A stretch of 5,652 bases of DNA from Clostridia bacterium (GCA_017629325.1 JAGBXL010000213.1:1-5652), one strand, 5' to 3'; numbered from the stretch's first letter, positions 1 through 4,460 are shown. Program-made: numbers and translations. The notes: generated by a model from the sequence alone, not told the origin.

Positions 1-60
1 AATCCCATTGGCTACTCAAAATATCACTCGGCACTCAAGGATATTCAGAAGGCAGCGTAA
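1..60 (+). CDS. C-terminal end of an unidentified protein (partial, 5' end outside window)
   Basis: Frame 1 is open from the first base and ends with TAA at 58-60. The last residues read NPIGYSKYHSALKDIQKAA. This is too short to assign to a family. Support for it being coding is indirect: the stop codon lies exactly in the loop of an intrinsic terminator (50-77), a common compact arrangement for the last gene of a transcript. Function unknown. Confidence 0.5.
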   Translation, partial: NPIGYSKYHSALKDIQKAA

Positions 61-77
61 GCTGCCTCTGGTTTTTT
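50..77 (+). terminator. Rho-independent terminator overlapping the stop codon of the upstream gene
   Basis: A perfect 7-bp stem AGGCAGC (50-56) / GCTGCCT (61-67) is closed by a GTAA tetraloop that contains the TAA stop of the upstream gene. It is followed by CTGG and a run of six T (72-77). The T run starts four bases after the stem, so termination may be incomplete. No promoter is visible between here and the tRNA, so some read-through is a plausible source of tRNA transcript. Confidence 0.7.
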
Positions 78-92
78 CTTGATGAAATATGT

Positions 93-167
93 AGGGGCAT
101 AGTCAAGCGGCAAGACAACGGACTTTGACTCCGTCATTCGTTGGTTCGAATCCAACTGTCCCTGCCA
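93..167 (+). tRNA. tRNA-Gln (anticodon UUG), CCA encoded
   Basis: A full cloverleaf can be folded by hand. The acceptor stem AGGGGCA (93-99) pairs with TGTCCCT (157-163) with one G-U pair. The D stem is GTC (102-104) / GAC (114-116). The anticodon stem ACGGA (118-122) / TCCGT (130-134) encloses the loop CTTTGAC, with anticodon TTG at 125-127 (reads CAA, and CAG by wobble). The T stem GTTGG (140-144) / CCAAC (152-156) encloses TTCGAAT. The discriminator base is G164, and CCA is genomically encoded at 165-167. It lies between a terminator and a phage-type gene block on the same strand, so it is most simply a phage-carried tRNA. The anticodon is not the CUA seen in amber-recoding phages. Confidence 0.97.
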
Positions 168-203
168 TTTTATTTAAAATAAAAATATAAAGGAGAGTTT
201 AAA

Positions 204-656
204 GTGTTAAATTTCGCAAAAATCAAAATTCGCATTAACAAGAATGATATTATTGGTAAGCGAGTTGGTAAGCTTGTTGTTAAAGAGTATGCTTTTGCTA
301 AATATGCTTTTGGCAAAAAAGATGGCTGCAAAAAAGTTAGGCATTTTTATTTATGTGAATGCGATTGCGGTGTAAAAAAGCTTGTTCAACGAGGCCCTTT
401 GCTTAACGAGATTGTTATGACTTGTGGATGTAGCAGAATTCGTTCTGATTCTAAAATTAAAGCAAAATTATTAGCACCAACTTATTTGCCAGTTAATCCA
501 GATTTTGATAAAACAAACTGGATTCTTGAAAAAAGCAAAGAAGTACATTGTGCAGCTGTTGATTGTTTTTACAATTTAGATTCTTTATGCGATTGTAAAA
601 AATCAAATATAAATCCTGGGCTTTTGGAAGAATGCCCACAGTTTGTACAGGATTGA
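204..656 (+). CDS. Small Cys-rich protein: phage zinc-ribbon module plus DUF1540-like module
   Basis: This 150-residue protein starts at GTG, with AGGAGA at 191-196 spaced 7 bases upstream. Two putative metal-binding modules are visible. Residues 18-76 run from an IGKRVGKLVV strand to a CxCxCG knuckle (C51, C53, C55) and a distal CGC (C74, C76). This is the pattern I associate with zinc ribbons that precede AP2 or HNH domains in phage proteins, but no AP2 or HNH part follows. Residues 116-147 have C116-x4-C121, FYN, C129, C131, INP and C144-P-x-F, resembling the DUF1540 Cys-rich domain. Seen: the spacing of cysteines. Inferred: zinc binding and possible nucleic-acid contact. The reaction or partner is unknown. 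It is the first gene after tRNA-Gln; no promoter is evident in the 36-base gap, which holds an AT-only inverted repeat (168-184). Confidence 0.85.
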   Translation: MLNFAKIKIRINKNDIIGKRVGKLVVKEYAFAKYAFGKKDGCKKVRHFYLCECDCGVKKLVQRGPLLNEIVMTCGCSRIRSDSKIKAKLLAPTYLPVNPDFDKTNWILEKSKEVHCAAVDCFYNLDSLCDCKKSNINPGLLEECPQFVQD

Positions 657-667
657 GGTGTAAGGAT

Positions 668-943
668 ATGGCAATAAAAATGAGAATCAACAAAGACATA
701 GAGGCTAAATGTTGCGAGTGTGGAGCTGGCAAGAAGCAGTCATTGAATTTGTTTGATATAAAAATCGCAAATCACGTTTTTACTCTTTGCGATGAATGTA
801 ATTTAAAATTATTTTATAAAACTTTAAATGCTGAGTGCCATAAAAATCACAGGACTAAAACCCCAGAAGATATGGCTATACTTCGTAAAAGAGCATTTAT
901 TGCAGAAAAGCAAAAGATAAAAGAGGCCAAAGCAGATGGTTAA
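668..943 (+). CDS. Small CxxC zinc-finger-like protein, unknown function
   Basis: This 91-residue protein starts at ATG 668, with GAGGTG (655-660) spaced 7 bases upstream and overlapping the TGA of the previous gene. An in-frame ATG at 632 would lie inside the previous gene and lacks a suitable Shine-Dalgarno, so it was not used. C15/C16-x-C18 and C41-x2-C44 are separated by about 22 residues, giving a likely four-Cys zinc knuckle or treble-clef fold. LFYKTL follows the second pair and a Lys/Glu-rich helix (about 65-91) ends the protein. Comparable small CxxC proteins are common in phage early regions, with no assigned role. Its last 8 bases overlap the next gene, so the two are probably translationally coupled. 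Confidence 0.85.
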   Translation: MAIKMRINKDIEAKCCECGAGKKQSLNLFDIKIANHVFTLCDECNLKLFYKTLNAECHKNHRTKTPEDMAILRKRAFIAEKQKIKEAKADG

Positions 944-1277
944 TTTTTCAAAAGTTCCTTGTATTTACTGGGATGATGTTACGAAGATATCGCATTTGCA
1001 AAGGCGCATAATAATATACTCCATTATGTATTATGAAATGGATGAAAGCTGTGTTGATGATTTTGAATATGACAGCATTTCGAAACAGTTAGTTGAACTG
1101 CAGAAAAAATCAAGCTTTGAATCTTTCAGAAAATCGACATATTTTTATGCTATGTACGATTTTGATGGCAGCACTGGTTTTGATATCCCATCAAGGTTGA
1201 CATCGTATGATAAAGCATATTTAACCAGTTTAGCAAAACATATATACAATCAATGGAAAAGAAAAAGGAGAGATTAA
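936..1277 (+). CDS. Stand-alone protein resembling domain Ia (NMN-binding) of NAD-dependent DNA ligase
   Basis: This 113-residue protein starts at ATG 936, inside the previous gene, with AGAGG at 922-926. Residues 27-46 match, without gaps, the segment of LigA domain Ia that binds the nicotinamide mononucleotide half of NAD+. The pattern is Y32/Y33, D36, D42-F-E-Y45-D46, with the DxEYD signature of the family. From memory of E. coli LigA, Y22, D32, Y35 and D36 align with Y32, D42, Y45 and D46, while H23 is replaced by Y33. The adenylation domain with its KxDG lysine, the OB fold, zinc finger and BRCT are all absent, and no neighbour supplies them. It therefore cannot be a ligase by itself. 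The C-terminal half (60-113) is unassigned and ends in a basic tail (WKRKRRD). It may be an NAD/NMN-binding accessory or regulator; this is inference. Confidence 0.75.
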   Translation: MVNFSKVPCIYWDDVTKISHLQRRIIIYSIMYYEMDESCVDDFEYDSISKQLVELQKKSSFESFRKSTYFYAMYDFDGSTGFDIPSRLTSYDKAYLTSLAKHIYNQWKRKRRD

Positions 1278-1634
1278 ATGCTTTCGTTAAAAGATTTAGT
1301 AAACAGAGTTTATAGAGATAAAAAGTGTGTTGCTTTTGATTATGAAATGGTTGTTGCAGATGCAGACAATTTGTTTTTAAGAGCAATGTTTGCAAAACAG
1401 ATTCCTAGCGGCGAATCTGATTCAAAAGTGTGGCGAATGCAAATAATAATCCCAAGGACACGGGATTGCGATAGCCAAGTTTATACTTTTGTATATGAAA
1501 TGCCAAAGCTTGATGTCCCGCTTGAATTGATAGCAGGTACAGGCTTGCGATTCTTTCAACTGTATTTAAAAGAAGAAGTGCAAACAAAATCTTTGCTTGA
1601 TTTTGAGATAGGCGAGCTTTTAAAGGGGATGTAA
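1278..1634 (+). CDS. Hypothetical phage protein, 118 residues
   Basis: ATG 1278 follows the TAA of the previous gene directly, with AAGGAGAG (1264-1271) spaced 6 bases upstream, giving a strong start and tight operon packing. I do not recognise the family. The product looks like a small soluble alpha/beta protein. It has a helical N-terminus (SLKDLVNRVYRDKK), alternating hydrophobic strands around 53-60 and 67-74 (VWRMQIIIP, QVYTFVYEM), and a helical C-terminus (LRFFQLYLKEE). There is no signal peptide, membrane segment or Cys-pair motif. Its position between the ligase-domain-like gene and the nuclease gene suggests a DNA-metabolism accessory role, which is inference only. Confidence 0.8.
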   Translation: MLSLKDLVNRVYRDKKCVAFDYEMVVADADNLFLRAMFAKQIPSGESDSKVWRMQIIIPRTRDCDSQVYTFVYEMPKLDVPLELIAGTGLRFFQLYLKEEVQTKSLLDFEIGELLKGM

Positions 1635-1638
1635 TAAA

Positions 1639-2127
1639 GTGAAAAGGACCGGTAAGTTTTACAGAAGAAACGAGGCAGATGTTATGAATCTGCTTGGATT
1701 CAGACCGACAAAGAACTCAGGTTCTGGTTGGGTTGAAAAAGAAGATGGCCAAAACGAAAATGCAATTTGCCAACTTAAAAGCACTGATGCACAAAGTATA
1801 AAGATTTGCAAAAAAGATTTAGATACACTTTTGATTAATGCTGCTGTGTGCCACAAAATACCTGTATTTGCGGTGCAGTTTTTGCAATCGCAAGAAGTTT
1901 ATTTGGTTGTAAAACCAGAGCTGATTGCTGATATTGCTAAATACATCAAAACAGGAGAATATACTCCGCAACACGATGTTTTTGCCGGAGTTGATTTAAG
2001 TGAGCTTGAAGATACAACTGTATATATTGATTCCGATAAAGTGGTTAGGTCAAGCTCAAGTGCAAGAGAGAGATTTGCAAAACAAAATGCAAAAAAATTT
2101 GAAAAAGAAAAGAGGTCAGCAAAATGA
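1639..2127 (+). CDS. Putative Holliday-junction-resolvase-like / Mrr-type PD-(D/E)xK nuclease
   Basis: This 162-residue protein starts at GTG 1639, with AAAGGGG (1622-1628) upstream. The N-terminal 80 residues carry the order of motifs seen in Hjc/Mrr-like nucleases. There is a conserved Glu in the first helix (E12), a TKNSGSGW turn (24-31) like the SG of Hjc, acidic residues E35-D36, then a hydrophobic strand ending in Q45-L-K47-S. QxK in place of ExK is known in Mrr-type members of the superfamily. The strand-helix-strand that follows (KKDLDTLLINA, then KIPVFAVQF at 73-81) also fits. Residues 110-162 form a C-terminal extension ending in a Lys/Ser/Arg-rich stretch. The expected role is cleavage of branched DNA during replication or packaging. 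Seen: the motifs. Inferred: junction specificity; another recombination nuclease is possible. The stop overlaps the next start by ATGA. Confidence 0.7.
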   Translation: MKRTGKFYRRNEADVMNLLGFRPTKNSGSGWVEKEDGQNENAICQLKSTDAQSIKICKKDLDTLLINAAVCHKIPVFAVQFLQSQEVYLVVKPELIADIAKYIKTGEYTPQHDVFAGVDLSELEDTTVYIDSDKVVRSSSSARERFAKQNAKKFEKEKRSAK

Positions 2128-2504
2128 TTATAAAAATAAAAGAGGTTGTTACGTATGGAGGACATAGCTTATCTGCTAATGGTAGTGTTAATCTGACACT
2201 TAAAGCAGCTTATTCAGAGCTTTCCAAAACAATTCAGGCTATGCAGATGCTTAACAATGATATTGATATTAAAGCTAAAATGCCTGGGGCCAATGCTATA
2301 AAGCTTGGTTCATTCAGAATAAAGCAGATTGTTGTTGATGGCGATGGCGAATCTGTGCTTAAGTTTAATGGGCTTAATGATTACATTGAAATGGACAACC
2401 TTAATTTGCTCCCGCTTAACAGTGATGATAACAAAGAATTTGCTGTTCTGCTTGCAGCAGAAATTGAAGAAGAGGAAGGGGGAGAAGATGATGCCGAAGA
2501 ATAA
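2124..2504 (+). CDS. Conserved-looking hypothetical phage protein with acidic tail
   Basis: This 126-residue protein starts at ATG 2124 in a 4-base ATGA overlap with the nuclease gene, with AGAGG at 2109-2113. The body (1-110) is beta-rich, with strands MIIKIKEVVTYGG, GSVNLTLKAAY, IDIKAKM, FRIKQIVVDGDGE and VLKFNG, and one helix (YSELSKTIQAMQMLNND). The last 14 residues are almost purely acidic. I recall similar short proteins in siphophage early regions but no assigned function. A small beta barrel with an acidic tail is a layout also found in nucleic-acid-binding proteins; no binding motif can be pointed to. It overlaps the next gene by 17 bases, suggesting translational coupling and perhaps a joint function. 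Confidence 0.82.
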   Translation: MIIKIKEVVTYGGHSLSANGSVNLTLKAAYSELSKTIQAMQMLNNDIDIKAKMPGANAIKLGSFRIKQIVVDGDGESVLKFNGLNDYIEMDNLNLLPLNSDDNKEFAVLLAAEIEEEEGGEDDAEE

Positions 2505-2775
2505 TAAAATTGAATATTGTGAACTTTCGAAAGCAAAGATTACGGATTCACGTAATATCGTAATTTCAAGATGTTCAAAGGGCGGTTTTACCGTTGCCCA
2601 GCAGCTTGAGGCTAAAGAAAATGATAAGGTTACAACAGTATTTATGAAGGGTGCATTCCATGTTGATGATGTGCACGGCCTTTATAATCTTCGCGATGCT
2701 ATTAATCTTGCCATTAAAATGGTAGAAGAAAGCACAGAAGATACTGAGTGGGATGATACCGCATTTTCAGAATAA
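2488..2775 (+). CDS. Hypothetical phage protein, 95 residues, coupled to upstream gene
   Basis: The start is ATG 2488, with a G-rich Shine-Dalgarno (AAGGGGGAG, 2476-2484) inside the end of the previous gene. An adjacent ATG at 2491 is an equal alternative. The frame is open further upstream, but that part translates to Met/Leu/Cys-rich shadow sequence and was excluded. The product has an N-terminal CELSKAKITDSRNIVIS stretch, a basic turn RCSKGGF (28-34), QQL, a strand VTTVFMKGAFHVDD (48-61), a helix GLYNLRDAINLAIKMVEE (64-81) and an acidic tail with EWDD. The order strand, basic turn, strand, long helix would suit a small DNA/RNA-binding fold, but I recognise no family. It is the last gene before the promoter-bearing gap at 2776-2888; no GC-rich terminator follows. 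Confidence 0.82.
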   Translation: MMPKNNKIEYCELSKAKITDSRNIVISRCSKGGFTVAQQLEAKENDKVTTVFMKGAFHVDDVHGLYNLRDAINLAIKMVEESTEDTEWDDTAFSE

Positions 2776-2816
2776 ATAAAAAAAATCGAAATTTGCAAAA
2801 ATTTTTTGAAAAACTA

Positions 2817-2845
2817 TTGACAAATGCAAAATAAATGGTTATAAT
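2817..2845 (+). promoter_or_regulatory. Consensus sigma-70/sigma-A promoter P1
   Basis: A perfect -35 TTGACA (2817-2822), a 17-base spacer and a perfect -10 TATAAT (2840-2845) are present. A and T tracts at 2797-2813 sit where an UP element would act. The predicted start of transcription is near 2852, about 37 bases before the ATG of the downstream gene. The flanks resemble the second promoter at 3177-3205. A consensus promoter in a phage early region implies strong, host-polymerase transcription unless a repressor covers it; no obvious dyad operator overlaps it. Confidence 0.88.
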
Positions 2846-2888
2846 AGTAACATAAGGTGACTTAAATAAATGTTTAGGAGAACAAACA

Positions 2889-3128
2889 ATGAATGATTTA
2901 TTTGTAAAAACAAACGAAAAAGTTACAATCACATTTAATGGTTGGGACGGCAAATCTTATAACGGCGAAACTCGCACCATGAATGTTTATGTGAACGAAT
3001 TTATTCCCGGAAAAAAGTTTGTAAAGTTTTATTCGAGACATTTTAAAGTATGGACCTATCACCTCATTAAAGAAGAAACACACAAGGTGACAGGTGCTAA
3101 TTTGGTTAGTTACTGGTGTTCTGAATGA
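2889..3128 (+). CDS. Small orphan protein driven by promoter P1
   Basis: This 79-residue protein starts at ATG 2889, with AGGAG (2876-2880) spaced 8 bases upstream. It is probably monocistronic or leads into the next unit, because it sits between two strong promoters. I do not recognise it. It is rich in aromatic and basic residues, with probable strands KVTITFNGW, RTMNVYVNEF, KKFVKFYSRHF and WTYHLIKEE, and looks like a small all-beta domain without Cys motifs or membrane segments. Being expressed from its own strong promoter is typical of early host-takeover or accessory proteins, but this is inference. Confidence 0.8.
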   Translation: MNDLFVKTNEKVTITFNGWDGKSYNGETRTMNVYVNEFIPGKKFVKFYSRHFKVWTYHLIKEETHKVTGANLVSYWCSE

Positions 3129-3176
3129 ACTGTTTATGTATTTGTAAAAAGTTTTGCAATTTTTCAAAAAAACCTA

Positions 3177-3205
3177 TTGACAAACTCAAAAGCATTTGAT
3201 ATAAT
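3177..3205 (+). promoter_or_regulatory. Consensus extended -10 promoter P2
   Basis: A perfect -35 TTGACA (3177-3182), a 17-base spacer and a -10 TATAAT (3200-3205) preceded by TGA (3197-3199) form an extended -10 element. A/T tracts at 3159-3173 may act as an UP element. The predicted start is near 3212, leaving a leader of about 135 bases before ATG 3347. It probably drives the 67-residue gene and, through a weak hairpin, the large acidic protein gene at 3633. Confidence 0.92.
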
Positions 3206-3219
3206 GTAAACATCAGATG

Positions 3220-3315
3220 AATCCAAGGATAAAACAGAATGCGACAGTGCAATCCGGTGAGTATTGAATTACAACAACGGCAGGAAGTAACGGCTGCGAA
3301 AGGTAACCTTGGATT
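3220..3315 (+). promoter_or_regulatory. Candidate structured 5' leader RNA (cis-regulatory element, unknown class)
   Basis: A perfect 9-bp helix AATCCAAGG (3220-3228) / CCTTGGATT (3307-3315) encloses 78 bases and begins within about 10 bases of the predicted transcript start. The interior is about 50% GC (34 of 68 bases at 3241-3308), while the flanks are strongly AT-rich; such islands often mark structured RNA. Interior pairings include CAAT (3250-3253) / ATTG (3263-3266). The strand CCTT (3307-3310) has two competing partners: AAGG at 3300-3303 and the Shine-Dalgarno AAGG at 3334-3337. That layout would allow control of translation. It does not match the core of any riboswitch or small ribozyme I could recall. 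The segment is also open in frame with the downstream gene. Confidence 0.5.
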
Positions 3316-3333
3316 TGTAGATAAAAAAGTGTT

Positions 3334-3339
3334 AAGGAG
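3334..3339 (+). promoter_or_regulatory. Ribosome binding site selecting the 3347 start
   Basis: AAGGAG sits 7 bases before ATG 3347 and only 1 base before ATG 3341, so 3347 is preferred. Its AAGG could pair with CCTT at 3307-3310 in the structured leader. Confidence 0.75.
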
Positions 3340-3346
3340 AATGACA

Positions 3347-3550
3347 ATGGCAAAGAATGATTTTGAAGTAATTGGTGTAGGTACAATCGTTAAGGATTTG
3401 AATGGCTATAAGCTTATGGTAGTCGAAAGAGCAGACGAACATGCAGTCCTTAAGTATGTTGATGAAAATGGCGAACTCAGTCGAGGTAGTGTATTTGCTG
3501 TTCCCAGTCACTTTGATTTTTATAAAGTTGTTGAACTCCATGCACGTTAA
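3347..3550 (+). CDS. Small SH3-like/KOW-like hypothetical protein downstream of structured leader
   Basis: This 67-residue protein starts at MAKNDFEVIG and is chosen by the AAGGAG 7 bases upstream. An in-frame ATG at 3239, with AAGGAT 8 bases before it, would add 36 residues. That extension runs through the GC-rich structured leader, uses CGA and CGG codons unlike the neighbours, and looks non-protein-like. The product has a strand pattern GVGTIVKDLNGYKLMVVE, then HAVLKYVDENGEL, then SVFAVP, which resembles the small beta barrels of the SH3/KOW or DUF2158 type. This is a pattern impression only, and no function can be named. It is transcribed from P2. Confidence 0.75.
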   Translation: MAKNDFEVIGVGTIVKDLNGYKLMVVERADEHAVLKYVDENGELSRGSVFAVPSHFDFYKVVELHAR

Positions 3551-3560
3551 TTTGTAAATA

Positions 3561-3579
3561 AAATGCAAGCCAAGCATTT
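3561..3579 (+). other. Intergenic hairpin, possible weak terminator or processing site
   Basis: AAATGC (3561-3566) / GCATTT (3574-3579) form a 6-bp stem with a 7-base loop, followed by GTTTAATTTCTT. The stem is AT-rich and the T tract interrupted, so efficient termination is unlikely. No promoter is visible between here and 3633, so read-through from P2 is the simplest way to express the next gene. Confidence 0.4.
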
Positions 3580-3632
3580 GTTTAATTTCTTAAATCAAAA
3601 CCAAAAAATCAATTTAAAAGGAGAAATGTAAA

Positions 3633-4460
3633 ATGGCAAAAAATTATTCATTCGCAGAGGCAGTAAAGGTTATCGCAGAAGGCAAGGATTTTGAATCAAT
3701 CGCAGACATCGGTCGCAGATTCCCCATTCTTGCAAACAAGATTGCTGTTGTTACAGCAAAGGCTGGTCAGGATGCAGTTGACCTTGCAAGTTTTATTCCC
3801 GAGCATGTTACTGCAAACAAAGTTAACACAATGATAAAGAATGCCCTTGAATCCGGCGAAACAGAATCCGAAGACGAAGCAACAAGCGAAGAAGATTTTG
3901 AAGAAGCTCCCAAGGCAACAAAGAAGAGTGAAGCTCCCAAGGCAACAAAGAAAGCCAAGAGTGAAACTAAGGGTGATTCAGAAAACGATTATGCTTCAAT
4001 GAGCGGCAAGGCTCTTTATGAGCTCGTTAAGGAAGCTGGTGTTCTTAAGGAATGCAAGGCAAAGTATGGTACCAAGAAGGACGAAATTCTTAAGTTTATT
4101 GAAGAAGGCGGCCTTGTTGGCGGCAATGAAACTGAGGAAGATTCCGAAGAAGATGCTACCGAAGAAAATTCAGCCGGCCAGTATGATGGCATGAAGGCTA
4201 TGGACCTGTTTAAGGAATGCAAGAACCGTGGTATCAAGGCAGCTCCCAAGAAGCCTGCTAAGTACTATATCGACCTCCTTATCGCTGACGATGCAAAGGC
4301 AACAGAATCCGATGCAGAAGATGATGATTGGGACGACGAAGAGGAAGAGGCTCCCAAGACAGCTCCCAAAACAGCAAAGAAGAATGCAAAGGAAGCAAAA
4401 GCTCCTAAGGCAGCTCCCAAGAAAACAGAAGATGAGGACGACGATGATTGGGATATATAA
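3633..4460 (+). CDS. Acidic, Lys/Ala/Pro-rich protein with two SAP-like repeats and DDDW motifs
   Basis: This 275-residue protein starts at ATG 3633, with AAAAGGAG (3616-3623) spaced 9 bases upstream. Residues 1-72 form a helical domain (FAEAVKVI, ADIGRRFPILANKIAVV). Two related SAP-like helix-turn-helix units follow: 120-158 (Y-x2-M-x4-LYELVKEAGV) and 184-217 (YDGM-x4-LFKECKNRGI then KKPAKYYIDLL), which share Y, M, L, K and G at matching positions. They are separated by Glu/Asp-rich stretches and by APK-x-KK linkers like those of histone H1-type tails. DDDWDD (231-235 region) and a terminal DDDDWDI recall the acidic, hydrophobic-ended tail of ssDNA-binding proteins. SAP domains usually bind DNA, so a role as an abundant DNA- or replisome-associated protein is inferred. 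By hand count, about 34 of 40 Lys codons are AAG, and CCC and C-ending codons are common, unlike flanking AAA-rich genes, which suggests high expression. No exact family function is known to me. Confidence 0.88.
   Translation: MAKNYSFAEAVKVIAEGKDFESIADIGRRFPILANKIAVVTAKAGQDAVDLASFIPEHVTANKVNTMIKNALESGETESEDEATSEEDFEEAPKATKKSEAPKATKKAKSETKGDSENDYASMSGKALYELVKEAGVLKECKAKYGTKKDEILKFIEEGGLVGGNETEEDSEEDATEENSAGQYDGMKAMDLFKECKNRGIKAAPKKPAKYYIDLLIADDAKATESDAEDDDWDDEEEEAPKTAPKTAKKNAKEAKAPKAAPKKTEDEDDDDWDI
3903..3952 (+). repeat. Tandem 27-base in-gene repeat encoding EAPKATKK(S/A)
   Basis: A 23-base unit starting GAAGCTCCCAAGG occurs at 3903-3925 and again, identically, at 3930-3952, a period of 27 bases or nine residues. 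The identity at DNA level shows recent duplication or ongoing slippage in the linker of the acidic protein. Related GCTCCCAAG units recur at about 4350, 4362 and 4412. Confidence 0.85.

Noticed and set aside
93..167. tRNA-Gln as evidence for TAG-to-Gln recoding, as in some gut phages
   Set aside because: The anticodon is UUG, not CUA. Genes end cleanly at TAA and TGA, and the single TAG stop (5488-5490) is followed only six codons later by TGA at the start of the next gene.
93..167. tRNA-Gln as a prophage attachment site
   Set aside because: No integrase, no direct repeat of the tRNA 3' end elsewhere in the window, and phage-type genes continue downstream on the same strand. It cannot be supported from this window.
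632..667. Upstream ATG 632 as start of the second gene
   Set aside because: It lies inside the preceding coding region, lacks a ribosome site, and ATG 668 has GAGGTG at good spacing with the metal-binding domain following directly.
2329..2487. Long N-terminal extension of the 2488 gene
   Set aside because: It is the shadow frame of the 2124-2504 gene (Met, Leu and Cys rich), with no ribosome site at 2329, whereas a strong site precedes 2488.
3220..3315. Known riboswitch or small self-cleaving ribozyme in the P2 leader
   Set aside because: I looked for the cores of the hammerhead (CTGATGA and GAAA), twister, cobalamin, TPP, SAM, THF, c-di-GMP, preQ1 and T-box classes by eye and none is present. 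Only an unknown class is compatible.
3903..3952. Two-copy repeat as a CRISPR-like or mobile element
   Set aside because: It has only two units with a 4-base gap, in frame inside a coding region, encoding a linker duplication. There are no spacers and no cas genes.
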